The position numbers and the translations under genes were made by a program. A stretch of 64,000 nucleotides of DNA, taken from positions 3,348,001 to 3,412,000 of the forward strand of contig LR590464.1 of NCBI GenBank assembly GCA_901472455.1, given 5' to 3'. This DNA is from Leclercia adecarboxylata (GTDB lineage Bacteria; Pseudomonadota; Gammaproteobacteria; Enterobacterales; Enterobacteriaceae). The notes under the pieces were generated by a model. It searched no databases. It was not told the origin of the DNA and saw only the letters and a list, made by a program, of their open reading frames with translations. Shown here piece after piece: positions 46,818 through 58,884 of this stretch (within the stretch, counting starts at the first letter, position 1; each line of letters starts with the position of its first letter).

Positions 46818-47911
46818 ATGGGCGCTTATTTACTTCGTCGTTTACTGCTGGTGATCCCCACCCTGTGGGCGATTATCACCATCAACTTTTTTATCGTGCA
46901 GATTGCCCCGGGTGGCCCGGTGGATCAAGCGATTGCCGCCATCGAATTCGGTAACAGCGGGGCGATGCCCGGCGGGGGCGATGAAGGCATGCGCGCCAGC
47001 CACGCCCGCACTGGGGTGGGCAATATCAACGAAAGCCACTATCGCGGTGGACGCGGTCTGGATCCCGAGGTGATCGCCGAGATCACCCAGCGGTACGGCT
47101 TTGATAAACCGATCCATGAGCGTTACTTCAAAATGCTCGGGACTATCTGCGCTTTGATTTTGGCGACAGCCTGTTCCGTAGCGCCTCGGTGCTGCATCTG
47201 ATTAAAGAGAGCCTGCCGGTTTCCATCTCCCTGGGCCTGTGGGGCACCCTGATTATCTACCTGGTCTCGATCCCGCTCGGCATCCGTAAAGCGATGGATA
47301 ACGGCAGCCGGTTCGATATCTGGAGCAGTACCTTCATTATTATTGGCTATGCGATACCGGCGTTTCTGTTTGCCGTTCTGCTGATTGTCTTTTTTGCCGG
47401 GGGGAGCTACTTCGACCTCTTCCCGCTGCGCGGGCTGGTCTCGACCGATTTCAGCAGCCTGCCGTGGTACGAGAAAATTACCGACTACCTGTGGCACATT
47501 ACCCTGCCGGTGCTGGCGACGGTGATCGGCGGGTTTGCGGCCCTGACCATGTTGACCAAAAACGCCTTCCTCGATGAGATCCGCAAGCAGTACGTGGTCA
47601 CCGCCCGCGCCAAAGGGGTCAGCGAGCGGGGCATTCTGTGGAAACACATTTTTCGCAACGCCATGCTGCTGGTGATCGCCGGTTTTCCCGCCACCTTTAT
47701 CAGCATGTTCTTTACCGGCTCCCTGTTAATTGAGGTGATGTTCTCCCTTAACGGGCTGGGGTTGCTCGGTTACGAGGCCACCGTCTCGCGGGATTACCCG
47801 GTGATGTTTGGCACGCTCTATATTTTCACCCTGATTGGCCTGCTGCTGAATATCCTCAGCGATATCTGCTATACGCTGGTCGATCCGCGTATTGATTTTG
47901 AGGGTCGCTGA
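46818..47911 (+). CDS. yejB: YejB, peptide ABC permease
   Basis: DppB/OppB-type permease, about 364 residues, six helices. Start [38 protein letters not shown]; cytoplasmic EAA loop in [21 protein letters not shown] missing base near 47140 (expected [14 protein letters not shown]) is the only break. Its TGA overlaps yejE ATG (TGATG). Confidence 0.95.
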
Positions 47912-48936
47912 TGCCGCGCTTAAGCCCCGTCAATCAGGCCCGCTGGGCCAGGTTTCGTCACAATCGCCGCGGCTACTGGTCGCTGTGGATTTTCGCCCTG
48001 TTTTTCGCCCTGAGCCTGTGCTCGGAGCTGGTTGCTAACGATAAACCCCTGCTGGTGCACTTTAACGATCGCTGGTACGTCCCGGTGATCAAAGAGTACA
48101 GCGAAAGCGACTTTGGCGGCCCCTTTGCCACCGCAGCGGATTATCAGGATCCCTGGTTACAGGCGCAGCTCAACGAGCACGGCTGGGTGCTGTGGGCCCC
48201 GGTCCGCTTTGGCGCCACCAGCATTAACTTTGCCACCACCACGCCCTTCCCGTCCCCGCCTTCGGCACAAAACTGGCTGGGCACCGATGCCAACGGCGGG
48301 GATGTGCTGGCGCGCATTCTCTACGGCACGCGGATCTCCATTCTGTTTGGCCTGATGCTGACCCTGTTTTCCAGCGTGATGGGCGTGCTGGCCGGGGCGA
48401 TCCAGGGCTATTACGGCGGTAAAATCGACCTCTGGGGCCAGCGGTTTATCGAGGTCTGGTCCGGGATGCCGACGCTGTTCCTGATCATTCTGCTTTCAAG
48501 CGTGGTACAGCCTAACTTCTGGTGGCTGCTGGCCATCACGGTGCTCTTTGGCTGGATGGCGCTGGTGGGGGTAGTGCGGGCGGAGTTCCTGCGTACCCGT
48601 AACTTTGACTACATTCGCGCTGCCCAGGCGCTGGGGGTCAGCGATCGCGGGATCATTTTCCGTCATATGCTGCCGAACGCCATGGTGGCGACCCTGACCT
48701 TCCTGCCGTTTATCCTGTGCAGCTCCATCACGACCCTTACCTCGCTCGATTTTCTCGGCTTTGGCCTGCCGCTGGGTTCGCCGTCGCTGGGCGAGCTGCT
48801 GTTACAGGGGAAAAACAATTTGCAGGCGCCGTGGCTCGGCATCGCCGCCTTTCTCTCCGTTGCCGTGCTGCTCTCGTTGCTGATTTTTATTGGCGAAGCG
48901 GTGCGCGATGCCTTTGACCCGAATAAGGCGGTTTAA
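47911..48936 (+). CDS. yejE: YejE, peptide ABC permease
   Basis: DppC/OppC-type permease, 341 residues, intact. A long periplasmic insertion after helix 1 and a core with GTDANGGDVLARILYGTRIS and EAA loop DYIRAAQALGVSDRGIIFRH. Ends GEAVRDAFDPNKAV. Overlaps yejB; yejF starts 1 base after the stop. Confidence 0.96.
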   Translation: MPRLSPVNQARWARFRHNRRGYWSLWIFALFFALSLCSELVANDKPLLVHFNDRWYVPVIKEYSESDFGGPFATAADYQDPWLQAQLNEHGWVLWAPVRFGATSINFATTTPFPSPPSAQNWLGTDANGGDVLARILYGTRISILFGLMLTLFSSVMGVLAGAIQGYYGGKIDLWGQRFIEVWSGMPTLFLIILLSSVVQPNFWWLLAITVLFGWMALVGVVRAEFLRTRNFDYIRAAQALGVSDRGIIFRHMLPNAMVATLTFLPFILCSSITTLTSLDFLGFGLPLGSPSLGELLLQGKNNLQAPWLGIAAFLSVAVLLSLLIFIGEAVRDAFDPNKAV

Positions 48937-48937
48937 G

Positions 48938-50528
48938 ATGACCCAGCCTCTCCTTCACATTGACGCCCTCTCCATCGCATTTCGCCAGCAGGGCGAGCTG
49001 CGTACCGTGGTCAATGATGTCTCCCTGCACATAGATGCCGGGGAAACGCTGGCGCTGGTGGGGGAATCTGGCTCCGGGAAGAGCGTTACCGCGCTATCCG
49101 TCCTGCGCCTCCTCCCCGCCCCGCCGGTAGTCTATCCGCAGGGCGATATCCTGTTCCATGGGCAGTCGCTGCTGCATGCCGACGAGCGCACCCTGCGCGG
49201 GGTGCGGGGCAACAAGATCGCCATGATTTTCCAGGAGCCGATGGTGTCGCTGAACCCGCTGCACACCCTCGAAAAACAGCTCTATGAAGTGCTCTCCCTG
49301 CACCGCGGCATGCGCAAAGAGGCGGCACGCGGAGAGATGCTCGACTGTCTCGAACGCACCGGGATCCGCAACGCCGCAAAACGGCTGGCCGATTTTCCTC
49401 ATCAACTTTCCGGCGGTGAACGCCAGCGGGTGATGATCGCCATGGCACTGCTGACCCGCCCGGAGCTGCTGATTGCCGATGAACCGACTACCGCGCTGGA
49501 CGTCACGGTACAGGCGCAGATCCTTCAGCTGTTACGCGAGCTGCGTGCCGAGCTGAACATGAGCCTGCTGTTTATCACCCACAACCTCAGCATCGTGAGA
49601 AAGCTAGCCGACCGGGTCGCGGTGATGCAAAACGGCTGCTGCGTGGAGCAGAACCGGGCCGCGACGCTGCTTGCCGCGCCTGAGCACCCTTACACCCAGC
49701 GGCTGCTCAACAGCGAGCCAGCTGGCGATCCCGTCCCGCTGCCGGACGCGTCACAGCCGCTGCTGAGCGTGAAAGATCTTTCGGTGGCTTTTCCGGTGCG
49801 CAAAGGCCTCCTGCGTCGGGTGGTGGATAACAAGCAGGTGCTAAAAAACGTCAGCTTTAACCTGCGCCCCGGTGAAACCCTGGGCCTGGTAGGCGAATCC
49901 GGCTCCGGTAAAAGCACTACCGGGCTGGCGCTGCTGCGCCTGATCGCCTCCAGAGGGGAGATTGTGTTTGATGGTCAGCCGCTGCATCGCTGGGATCGCC
50001 GTCAGATGTTGCCCGTCCGCCACCGGATGCAGGTGGTGTTTCAGGATCCAAACTCCTCCCTGAATCCACGTCTTAACGTGCAGCAAATTATCGAAGAAGG
50101 GCTGCGGGTGCATCAGCCCCACGCTCAGCGTGCAGGCGCGGGAGGAGGAGGTCATTCGGGTGATGGGCGAAGTGGGGCTGGATCCGCAGACCCGGCATCG
50201 TTATCCTGCCGCCTTTTCCGGCGGCCAGCGTCAGAGGATCGCCATTGCGCGCGCGCTGATCCTGCGCCCGGAGCTGATCATTCTGGATGAACCCACCTCA
50301 TCGCTGGACAAAACCGTACAGGCGCAGATCCTGGCGCTGCTGAAAGATCTGCAGGAGAAACACCGGCTGGCCTATATCTTTATCAGCCACGACCTGCAGG
50401 TGGTACGCGCGCTGTGTCACCAGGTGATTGTGTTACGTCAGGGAGAGGTGGTCGAGCAAGGGGAGTGTCAGCGCGTGTTTGCCGCGCCGACGCAGGAGTA
50501 CACGCGTCAGCTATTAGCGTTACGCTGA
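48938..50528 (+). CDS. yejF: YejF, peptide ABC transporter double ATPase
   Basis: OppD-OppF fusion ATPase, about 530 residues. First half: Walker [22 protein letters not shown] and [11 protein letters not shown]. Second half: [21 protein letters not shown] and [12 protein letters not shown]. An extra C near 50118 ([14 protein letters not shown] expected) breaks the frame before the second signature. ATG at 48938 gives [15 protein letters not shown]; the frame extends back into yejE without a proper start. Confidence 0.96.
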
Positions 50529-50531
50529 CGC

Positions 50532-50876
50532 TCAGACAGGATCCTGGCCTGCTACGGATTCGGCAATCGCCACCCCGAAGTTTTTCAGGCGGCAGGTCGC
50601 CGCGAACTCGTCCTGGCTTTTCACGAACAGGCACGGCTCGCCTTCGCACTCCAGTACCGAGCTGTAAAGCTCAATGTCCGTCAGCGCCTGGCTCAGCTTT
50701 TCCATTACCGGCCATGCGTTGCCCTCTTCCGGGCTTAGCAGCTTAAGCGCCACCAGACAGTTATCACTGTTTGCTCCGCTTTGCGGAATCGGTTCAACTT
50801 TGGAACCTGCAAAACCCGCCGACCAGCGATAGCTCTGCGGCAAGCGATGCACAATGGAGAGCTGTAATGTATTCAC
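50532..50876 (-). CDS. yejG: YejG, conserved protein
   Basis: Intact 114-residue cytoplasmic protein of unknown function found across enterobacteria, starting [18 protein letters not shown]. No signal peptide or helix. Convergent with yejF, 3 bases from its stop. Length equals that of E. coli YejG. Confidence 0.93.
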   Translation of the reverse strand: MNTLQLSIVHRLPQSYRWSAGFAGSKVEPIPQSGANSDNCLVALKLLSPEEGNAWPVMEKLSQALTDIELYSSVLECEGEPCLFVKSQDEFAATCRLKNFGVAIAESVAGQDPV

Positions 50877-51174
50877 GTTTGTTCCCCGGAAGCAAAATAT
50901 ACTTCACAATCTATTTACATTTATAGTAACACATCAACACTTACCTGCTCTGTTTTTAATAAGAAAACGCTTACACCTGTTTCCACGGGGGTTGGCGTCT
51001 AATTTATCAGGGCTTTTTGACAGTGTTTCAGGTTGATAGCGGCGCTATATGTACCCGTTTCTGTGATCTAACACAACCTTTTTAACTACAAGGCTGTGAC
51101 TATTTACACAAATAGATTTTACATAAAAGAAACAAACAGGGGAGCGGTGAAACGTGCTTTGCTTGACCAACATC
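50877..51174. other. Gene-free region between yejG and bcr
   Basis: About 300 AT-rich bases holding the yejG promoter and the bcr 3' end. The single long frame reaching in from bcr is a readthrough caused by a frame break. No gene seen. Confidence 0.6.
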
Positions 51175-51199
51175 AAAAAAGGGCCCCGTCGGGACCCTT
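51175..51199 (-). terminator. Intrinsic terminator of bcr
   Basis: On the minus strand AAGGGTCCC and GGGCCCTT pair around a GACG-type loop, followed by six T. Confidence 0.8.
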
Positions 51200-51208
51200 C
51201 TTTCTGCA

Positions 51209-52407
51209 CTATTTTACTGCTTTTCGTGGCCGGCTGGCGTAGAGGCAGAAAAGGATCGAGCAGGTCGCGCACAAGGCAATTGACCAGAGCATCGGCCAGG
51301 CGGTGGTAAAGGTAGCCAGGGAGAGCAACGCACCGACAATGGCGCCAATCCCGAAGCGGAAAGGTGCCTGCCAGAGAAGAGGCCGTCCCGGCCATATGCG
51401 GGAACTCATCGAGGATCACCGCCATCGCGTTGGACGACACTATCGAAATACAGCCTACAAAGGCCGCAATCCCTATCACCAGCGTCCAGAAGCCCACATC
51501 AAAGAAGGCCGTCACCACCATCCACACCGCCATGACGAACTGGATCCACAGACCAATGCGGAACATGTTCAGCGCCCCCACCCGACGGACGAAGCGGCTG
51601 TTGATCATAGTCAGCACAAAGATGAAGACCACGTTCAGCGCGAAGTAGTAGCCGAAATGCTGCGGGGAGACGTGGTTGAGTTCGATGTAGACAAACGGCC
51701 CGGCGCTGAGGAATGAGAACATCCCGGCAAAGCTGAAGCCGCTGGCCAGCATATAGCTCAGCACGCGCTTATGGCGAAACAGTGAGGCAAAGTTGCCAAG
51801 GGTGGTACGGATATGAAACTTCTGCCGATGCTCCGCAGGCAGGGTTTCCTTTATAAAGAAGAAGATCATCGCCGAGGCCAGCAGGGCCGCCAGCGCCAGA
51901 AGCCAGAAAATCGCGTGCCAGCTGAACCACACCAGCACAGCCCCCCCCGACCATCGGTGCCACCAGCGGCGCCACGGTGGTGACCAGCATGACGAAGGAC
52001 ATCATGCGGGAGAACTCTTCTTTGGGGTAGATATCGCGCATCAGGGCATTGATGACCACGCTTGCGGCCGCTGCCGCCAGGCCGTGGAAGAAACGCATCA
52101 CAATCAGGTGATCGATGGACTGCGCCATCGCACAAGCCGCCGCCGCACCAGCAAACACCAGCGTCCCGCCCAGCACCACCGGTTTGCGGCCCAGGCTGTC
52201 GGCCATAGGGCCGTACAGCAGCTGGCCGAGGGCAAAGCCGAGAATATAGGTGCTGAGGGTCATTTGCGCGCTACCCGCCGGCACGCCAAATTGCTCAGCG
52301 ATCACCGGCAGCGCAGGCAGATACATGTCGATGGAGAGCGGCATCAGCATAGCCAGCAGACCAAGGATAAAGACAATGCTGAACGACGATTGTGGCCTGG
52401 TGGTCAC
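51209..52407 (-). CDS. bcr: Bcr, bicyclomycin/sulfonamide MFS exporter
   Basis: DHA1-type drug:proton antiporter, about 399 residues and 12 helices. [20 protein letters not shown], motif [36 protein letters not shown] and [20 protein letters not shown]. Frame breaks near 51943 and 51372; the real C-terminus is [15 protein letters not shown] with TAG at 51209. rsuA lies 15 bases downstream of its start, read in the same direction. Confidence 0.95.
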
Positions 52408-52422
52408 AGTTAGCTCCTGAAA

Positions 52423-53130
52423 TTAGCGTGAAGAGAGGCCAACGCTGGCAATTTCTTCTTCCGTCAACGGGCGGTATTCGCCTGGCTCAAGATCCGGGTC
52501 AAGGGCGATCGCCCCAATCCGTTCGCGATGCAGACCCACAACGTGGTTACCCACGGCAGCAAACATGCGTTTTACCTGATGGTAACGCCCTTCGCTGATG
52601 GTCAGACGCACTTCGGTAGGGGTGATCACTTCCAGCACGGCGGGCTTAGTCAGATCTTTTTCATTGTGCAGCTGAACGCCGTGGGCAAATTGTTCTGCCG
52701 TGCTATCGCTCACCGGGGATTCCAGCGTCACCAGGTAGGTCTTCTCACAATGGTGGCGCGGGGAAGTAATACGATGCGACCACTGACCGTCATCGGTCAT
52801 CAGCACCAGGCCGGTAGTGTCGATATCCAGACGCCCGGCGGCGTGCAGTTTGTGCGCCACTGGCTCGTCGAGGAAATAGAGCACGGTCGGGTGATCGGGA
52901 TCGTCAGTCGAGCAGACATAGCCTTGCGGCTTATTGAGCATGAAGTAACGCGGGCCGTTATGCTGGGTCAGCGAATTGCCGTCATATTCCACCTGATGCT
53001 CGGGCTGGAGTTTGAACGCGCTGTCTCGCACAATATCGTCATCCACAGTAACGTGGCTGCCGCGAATCAGACGCGCAGCAATAGCGCGGCTTACGCCGAG
53101 TTGCTGAGCGATAAACTTATCAAGTCGCAT
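52423..53130 (-). CDS. rsuA: RsuA, 16S rRNA pseudouridine-516 synthase
   Basis: Modifies U516 of 16S rRNA. Intact, 235 residues. N-terminal S4 RNA-binding domain ([20 protein letters not shown]), catalytic Asp in [16 protein letters not shown], then [17 protein letters not shown]. Upstream of bcr on the same strand and divergent from radD. Confidence 0.96.
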   Translation of the reverse strand: MRLDKFIAQQLGVSRAIAARLIRGSHVTVDDDIVRDSAFKLQPEHQVEYDGNSLTQHNGPRYFMLNKPQGYVCSTDDPDHPTVLYFLDEPVAHKLHAAGRLDIDTTGLVLMTDDGQWSHRITSPRHHCEKTYLVTLESPVSDSTAEQFAHGVQLHNEKDLTKPAVLEVITPTEVRLTISEGRYHQVKRMFAAVGNHVVGLHRERIGAIALDPDLEPGEYRPLTEEEIASVGLSSR

Positions 53131-53281
53131 GAAATAATTTTAGCCTTAAAGGTGCCAGGAGCCGGACGAGGCGCCCGGAAAAGAAGCAGTTAACAACAGC
53201 CCAGTATAACGGGCTATCCGCGCCACTCAAGGGAAAAAGTTTCGTGGCATACTATATGCGGGATAACAAAGCTGAGTAACC

Positions 53282-55042
53282 ATGACCTTTACACTTCGCC
53301 CCTATCAACAGGAAGCCGTGGACGCCACCCTCGCCCACTTTCGTCAGCATAAAGAACCGGCCGCCATCGTCCTGCCCACGGGGGCGGGCAAAAGCCTGGT
53401 GATCGCCGAGCTGGCGCGCCTGGCGCGCGGTCGCGTGCTGGTGCTGGCGCACGTCAAAGAACTGGTGGCGCAAAACCACGCCAAGTATCTGGCGCTGGGC
53501 CTGGAGGCTGATATTTTTGCCGCCGGATTACAGCGTAAAGAGAGCCACGGCAAAGTGGTGTTTGGCAGCGTGCAGTCGGTAGCGCGCAATCTGGACAAGT
53601 TTCAGAGCGAGTTCTCGCTGCTGATCGTGGATGAGTGCCATCGTATCAGTGATGACAACGACAGCCAGTATCAGCAGATCCTGACCCATCTGAAGAGCGT
53701 GAACCCACACATCCGTCTGCTGGGGCTGACCGCCACCCCGTTCCGCCTCGGAAAAGGCTGGATCTACCGCTTTCATTATCACGGCATGGTTCGTGGCGAT
53801 GAAAAGGCGTTGTTCCGCGACTGTATTTACGAGCTGCCGCTGCGCTACATGATTAAACACGGTTACCTGACGCCGCCAGAGCGGCTGGATATGCCGGTGG
53901 TGCAGTACGATTTCAGCCGGTTGCAGGTGCAGAGTAACGGCCTGTTCAGCGAAGCGGATCTTAACCGTGAGCTGAAAAAGCAGGATCGTATTACCCCCCA
54001 CATCATCAGCCAGATTGTGGAGTTTGCCGCCGATCGCAAAGGGGTGATGATCTTTGCCGCCACCGTGGAACACGCCCGGGAAATCACCGGCCTGCTGCCC
54101 GCCAGCGAGGCCCGGCTTATCACCGGCGAGACGCCGGGCAACGAACGCGACCAGCTGATTGAGGCGTTTAAGGCACAGCAGTTCCGCTATCTGGTCAACG
54201 TGTCAGTGCTCACGACCGGGTTTGATGCCCCACACGTCGATCTGATTGCTATTCTGCGCCCCACCGAATCCGTCAGCCTTTACCAACAGATTGTCGGTCG
54301 CGGCCTGCGTTTAGCCCCCGGTAAAACCGACTGCCTGATTCTGGATTACGCTGGCAACCCACACGACCTGTACGCCCCGGAAGTGGGTGCGCCAAAAGGA
54401 AAAAGTGACAACGTACCTGTGCAGGTGTTTTGTCCCGGCTGCGGGTTTGCCAACACCTTCTGGGGCAAAACGACCGCCGACGGCACGCTGATTGAGCACT
54501 TTGGCCGACGCTGTCAGGGCTGGTTTGAAGATGACGACGGCCATCGGGAACAGTGCGACTACCGCTTCCGCTTTAAAAACTGCCCGCAGTGCAATGCTGA
54601 AAACGACATTGCCGGCCCGTCGCTGTCGTGCTGCGATGCGGTGTTGGTCGATCCCGACGATATGTTGAAAGCGGCCCTGAAGCTGAAAGACGCGCTGGTG
54701 CTGCGCTGCAGCGGGATGGTGCTGGCTCACGGCGCGGACGAGAAAGGCGAATGGCTGAAAATTACCTATTACGACGAAGATGGCGCCGATGTCAGTGAGC
54801 GCTTCCGTCTGCAGACGCCCGCCCAGCGTACCGCCTTTGAGCAGCTGTTTATCCGTCCGCATACCCGCACGCCCGGCGTGCCGCTGCGCTGGATCACCGC
54901 GGCCGATATCGTTCATCAGCAGCCGTTGCTGCGCCACCCTGACTTCGTGGTAGCGCGGAAAAAAGGCCAGTTCTGGCAGGTGCGCGAAAAGGTTTTTGAT
55001 TATGAAGGCCGCTATCGCCGGGCTAACGAATTGCGTGGATAA
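53282..55042 (+). CDS. radD: RadD (YejH), SF2 helicase-like DNA repair protein
   Basis: Superfamily 2 ATPase acting with RecA and SSB in double-strand break repair. Intact, 586 residues. Walker [18 protein letters not shown]-type box [19 protein letters not shown], and motif [15 protein letters not shown]. The C-terminal part has a zinc-binding cysteine set ([28 protein letters not shown]). ATG at 53282 follows GCTGAGTAACC. Confidence 0.95.
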   Translation: MTFTLRPYQQEAVDATLAHFRQHKEPAAIVLPTGAGKSLVIAELARLARGRVLVLAHVKELVAQNHAKYLALGLEADIFAAGLQRKESHGKVVFGSVQSVARNLDKFQSEFSLLIVDECHRISDDNDSQYQQILTHLKSVNPHIRLLGLTATPFRLGKGWIYRFHYHGMVRGDEKALFRDCIYELPLRYMIKHGYLTPPERLDMPVVQYDFSRLQVQSNGLFSEADLNRELKKQDRITPHIISQIVEFAADRKGVMIFAATVEHAREITGLLPASEARLITGETPGNERDQLIEAFKAQQFRYLVNVSVLTTGFDAPHVDLIAILRPTESVSLYQQIVGRGLRLAPGKTDCLILDYAGNPHDLYAPEVGAPKGKSDNVPVQVFCPGCGFANTFWGKTTADGTLIEHFGRRCQGWFEDDDGHREQCDYRFRFKNCPQCNAENDIAGPSLSCCDAVLVDPDDMLKAALKLKDALVLRCSGMVLAHGADEKGEWLKITYYDEDGADVSERFRLQTPAQRTAFEQLFIRPHTRTPGVPLRWITAADIVHQQPLLRHPDFVVARKKGQFWQVREKVFDYEGRYRRANELRG

Positions 55043-55168
55043 AGGGACTTTTCATTGATGTGCAGGCCATTTGAGTATAAAATGCCGCCCGCTTCACATC
55101 CGTGAGGCAGAACACTTACCTGCTGCTGGGTCGCCTGTAGCAGGAATAATATGTACAGAGAGAAATCA

Positions 55169-55453
55169 ATGTTAACTATCAATGTAGAAGTACGTAAAGA
55201 GCAGGGCAAGGGTGCGAGCCGCCGCCTGCGTGTAGCAAACAAATTCCCTGCCATCATCTATGGCGGCGAAGCTGCGCCAATCGCAATCGAACTGGACCAC
55301 GACAAAGTGTGGAACCTGCAGGACAAGCCTGGTTTCTATGGCGAAGTTCTGACCCTGGTTGTTGACGGTAAAGAAGAAAAAGTGAAGGTTCAGGCTGTTC
55401 AGCGTCACCCGTTCAAGCCAAAACTGGCTCACATCGACTTCGTTCGCGCGTAA
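55169..55453 (+). CDS. rplY: Ribosomal protein L25
   Basis: 94-residue 5S rRNA-binding protein of the large subunit, short enterobacterial form. [20 protein letters not shown] to [18 protein letters not shown] at 55169 fits the E. coli length; a GAGAGAAATC stretch upstream is the ribosome site. Confidence 0.97.
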   Translation: MLTINVEVRKEQGKGASRRLRVANKFPAIIYGGEAAPIAIELDHDKVWNLQDKPGFYGEVLTLVVDGKEEKVKVQAVQRHPFKPKLAHIDFVRA

Positions 55454-55468
55454 TCGCTTACAGGTTGA

Positions 55469-55497
55469 GAAAAAACCCCGCATTGCGGGGTTTTTTT
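55469..55497. terminator. Bidirectional terminator rplY/yejK
   Basis: CCCCGC and GCGGGG pair over ATT, with A-run before and seven T after. Confidence 0.92.
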
Positions 55498-55504
55498 ACG
55501 GCCG

Positions 55505-56513
55505 TTATTTACCGCCGGAGGTGCGACGCTGCAGCTGGTCGCGCAGGTTTGGCGGAGTGCCTTTAATGGTCAGCGTGTCGGTCGCCGGATCCCAGAAAAT
55601 GCGCTCGCCGAGCAGCATGGCATCAAAGTTAATGGTTAACCCACCGCCGCTACCGGCAAACTTGGTGAGCTGACGCAGCGTGCTGCGATCCGCCGGGAAG
55701 CTCTCTTCCAGCTCATAGCCTTTCTCAGCCGTAAATTCCTGGAAACTCACTTCGCTGACGCCCGCTAACTCTTTTGACAGCGACTCCAGGGCGATCTCTT
55801 CTCCCGCCTGCAGCTGCTCGTTACAGTAAGCATAAACCTGCTGACGCACGTTCTGGCGTTCCGCTTTATCCAGCTCGGCTTCCGCGGTGAAATCATCTAC
55901 CGCCTGCAGCAGGCCTTTGTTCTGCGCCTTGGCGTTCAGCCCTTCGCTGGCGCCGAGGAAATCCATAAAGAAGTCGGCCACCTTGCGCCCTACCCGCCCT
56001 TTCAGGAAGGTCAGATAGCGGGTCGATTCCGGATTGGTTTCCCATTCCGTCAAATCGATACGCGCCACGATATCCGCGTGGTTGATGTCCAGATAGTGGG
56101 TGGAGCTGATATCCAGCTGCTCATTAACGCGCATGCTGCTTAAGTTGTTCAGCACCGCCACCAGCAGATACTCCACCGCCAGGTAACGATAGTGGCAGAA
56201 CAGGACGATCCCGCCATCGGCAAATGGGTACTTTGCCAGCTCATCGCGCAGGCGGCCGGTGGCGGCCCGGCTGAAGGCGAGGAAATCCTCGTCGCCCTGA
56301 CGTTGCAGGCGCAGCGCCTGCGCCAGTTCACTCTCTTCACTGAACAGGCCATAGGCTTTGTTTTTAGCGCTGTAAAACCCGGTGCAGCTCCGCGATCATG
56401 TCAACAGCGGTAGGCGTAGGCTCCAGTAACGAATCGCGCAGCACCAGCTCAAGGGTTTGCTCATCACGCTTGATAAGCTGGTGCAGGGCAATCTGGTTGA
56501 TATCCAGACTCAT
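55505..56513 (-). CDS. yejK: YejK (NdpA), nucleoid-associated protein
   Basis: Spermidine-nucleoid-associated 37 kDa protein, about 335 residues. [20 protein letters not shown] at the start, then [56 protein letters not shown] and the end [13 protein letters not shown]. An extra base near 56377 (AELHRVYSAKNK) breaks the frame. Divergent from yejL. Confidence 0.95.
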
Positions 56514-56648
56514 GATAAACTCTCCTTTTAGACCGGGCCGTATTCAACCACCCGCCAGACATGTATGCAACCGAAGATAAAAAAGGGGAAAAAAAGCTGT
56601 TGCTACGGTAATATGTTTGCCCTTTCCTTCACAAACAGATTTCGATTT

Positions 56649-56877
56649 ATGCCACAACTCTCCCGCTATAGTGATGAACACGTTGAACAAATGCTCAGTG
56701 AGCTGCTCAACGTACTGGAAAAACATAAGGCACCCACCGACCTTTCCCTGATGGTTCTGGGGAAATATGGTGACTAACCTTATCAATACCAGCGTTGCGC
56801 CGGCCCAGCGCCAGGCAATCGCAAAATCTTTCGCTCAGGCCTTACAGTCCTCGGTTAACGACGACCAGGCACACTAA
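56649..56877 (+). CDS. yejL: YejL, UPF0352 protein
   Basis: 75-residue all-helical protein of unknown function. [40 protein letters not shown] and [12 protein letters not shown]. An extra A near 56763 breaks the frame; with it removed the length is exactly 76 codons. yejM starts 19 bases later, in one operon. Confidence 0.93.
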
Positions 56878-56896
56878 GGGAAACGAACGACAGTTT

Positions 56897-58658
56897 ATGG
56901 TGACGAATCGTCAGCGCTACCGTGAAAAAGTCTCCCAGATGGTTAGCTGGGGGCACTGGTTTGCCCTGTTCAACATTCTGTTGGCGATGGTGCTTGGCAG
57001 TCGTTACCTGTTTGTCGCCGACTGGCCGACAACGCTTGCCGGGCGTATCTACTCCTGGATGAGCGTCATTGGCCATTTCAGCTTCCTGGTATTCGCCACT
57101 TATCTGCTGATCCTGTTCCCGCTGACGTTTGTCGTCATGTCGCAGCGGCTGATGCGGTTTATCTCCGCCATTCTCGCCACGGTGGGCATGACGCTGTTAC
57201 TGATCGACAGCGAAGTCTTTACCCGTTTTCACCTGCATCTTAATCCTGTCGTCTGGGAACTGGTGATTAACCCCGACCAGAACGAAACGGCACGCGACTG
57301 GCAGCTGATGTTTATCAGCGTGCCGATTATTTTGCTGATTGAGATGCTGTTTGCCACCTGGAGCTGGCAAAAGCTGCGCAGCCTGACGCGTCGTCGTCGC
57401 TACGCCAAACCGGTTGCAGCCCTCTTTCTTCGTGGCCTTTATCGGCTCGCATTTCATGTATATCTGGGCTGACGCCAACTTCTACCGCCCAGTCACCATG
57501 CAGCGCGCGAACCTGCCGCTCTCCTATCCGATGACGGCCCGCCGCTTCCTTGAGAAACACGGCCTGCTTGATGCGCAGGAGTATCAGCGCCGCCTGATCG
57601 AGCAAGGCGATCCCGAAGCGGTATCGGTACAGTATCCGCTCAGCGATCTGCGCTACCGTGACATGGGCCAGGGTCAGAACGTCCTGCTGATCACCGTTGA
57701 CGGGCTGAACTACTCGCGCTTTGAGAAGCAGATGCCAGCGCTGGCGGAGTTTGCCGATAAGAACATTAACTTTACCCAGCATATGAGCTCCGGTAACGCC
57801 ACCGATACCGGGATCTTCGGCCTGTTCTACGGTATTTCGCCGAGCTATATGGACGGCGTACTGTCGTCGCGTATTCCTGCGGCGCTGATCACCGGTCTGA
57901 ACCAGCAGGGTTACCAACTGGGGCTCTTCTCGTCTGATGGCTTCAGCAGCCCGCTGTACCGTCAGGCACTGTTATCCGATTTCTCGCTGCCGGCCACCCA
58001 GAGTCAGTCCGACGCCCAGACCGCCGGGCAGTGGATCAGCTGGCTGAACCGCTATGCGCAGGACGATAACCGCTGGTTCTCCTGGGTTGCCCTCAACGGC
58101 ACCACGCTGGATAACAGCAACCAGAAAACCTTTGCCCGCCGCTACGCCCAGGCAGCAGGCGATGTGGATGCCCAGATCGCCCGGGTACTGAACGCCCTGC
58201 GTGAGTCCGGCAAGCTGGAGAACACGGTAGTGGTAATCACCGCAGGTCACGGTGTGCCGCTGGGCAACGAGCGCACGGATGTTGACTGGTCGCGCCCTCG
58301 CCTGCACGTTCCGCTGGTTATCCACTGGCCGGGGACGCCCTCGCAGCGCATTAACATGCTGACCGATCATAAAGATGTGATGACCACCCTGATGCAACGC
58401 CTGCTCCACGTCAGCACGCCAGCCAATGAGTATTCCCAGGGTCAGGATCTCTTCAGCGCCACACGTCGCCATAACTGGGTGACCGCTGCCAGCAACAATA
58501 CGTTGGCTGTCACGACGCCAGCCCTGACGCTGGTACTGAACAGTAACGGCAGCTACAAGACGTACAACCTGCAGGGCGAGAAACTCAACGACCAGACGCC
58601 GCAGCTCAGCCTGCTGCTCCAGGTGCTGACGGATGAAAAACGGTTCATTGCTAACTGA
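56897..58658 (+). CDS. yejM: YejM (LapC/PbgA), envelope LPS regulator
   Basis: Essential inner membrane protein that senses periplasmic LPS and controls LpxC breakdown through LapB. About 586 residues: five N-terminal helices (WGHWFALFNILLAMVLG to FVAFIGSHFMYIW), an Arg-rich linker (RSLTRRRRYAKP) and a periplasmic alkaline-phosphatase-fold domain (VLLITVDGLNYSRFE, SSGNATDTGIFGLFYG, TAGHGVPLGNERTD). An extra T near 57432 splits it at the end of the fifth helix. Since the gene is essential in E. coli, the break is almost surely an artefact. Confidence 0.96.
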
Positions 58659-58731
58659 TTTAAAATTAATCAGTTAGCCTGGGCTGGCCTTGCATTAAGC
58701 GCGGAAATGGGTAGTATAAATTCTCATGCGT

Positions 58732-58808
58732 CGGCACGTAGCGCAGCCTGGTAGCGCACCGTCATGGGGTGTCGGGGGTCGGAGGTTCAAATCCTCTCGT
58801 GCCGACCA
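58732..58808 (+). tRNA. proL: tRNA-Pro (GGG)
   Basis: 77 bases with full cloverleaf: acceptor CGGCACG / CGTGCCG, D-arm AGCGCAGCCTGGTAGCGC, anticodon GGG in TCATGGGGTG, T-loop GGTTCAAATCC and encoded CCA. It matches E. coli proL at every base I can compare. A terminator follows at 58823. Confidence 0.98.
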
Positions 58809-58822
58809 AAAATCCCAAAAAA

Positions 58823-58849
58823 AACCAACCTTTTACGGTTGGTTTTTTT
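58823..58849 (+). terminator. Intrinsic terminator of tRNA-Pro
   Basis: AACCAACC and GGTTGGTT pair over TTTTAC, followed by a T-run. Confidence 0.9.
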
Positions 58850-58884
58850 ATGCCTGGCTTCAGAGATAATACTTCAATGCGCGC

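Noticed and set aside
51045..51208. C-terminal extension of bcr
   Set aside because: Produced by a frame break near 51372; the conserved C-terminus and terminator lie at 51209 and 51175-51199.
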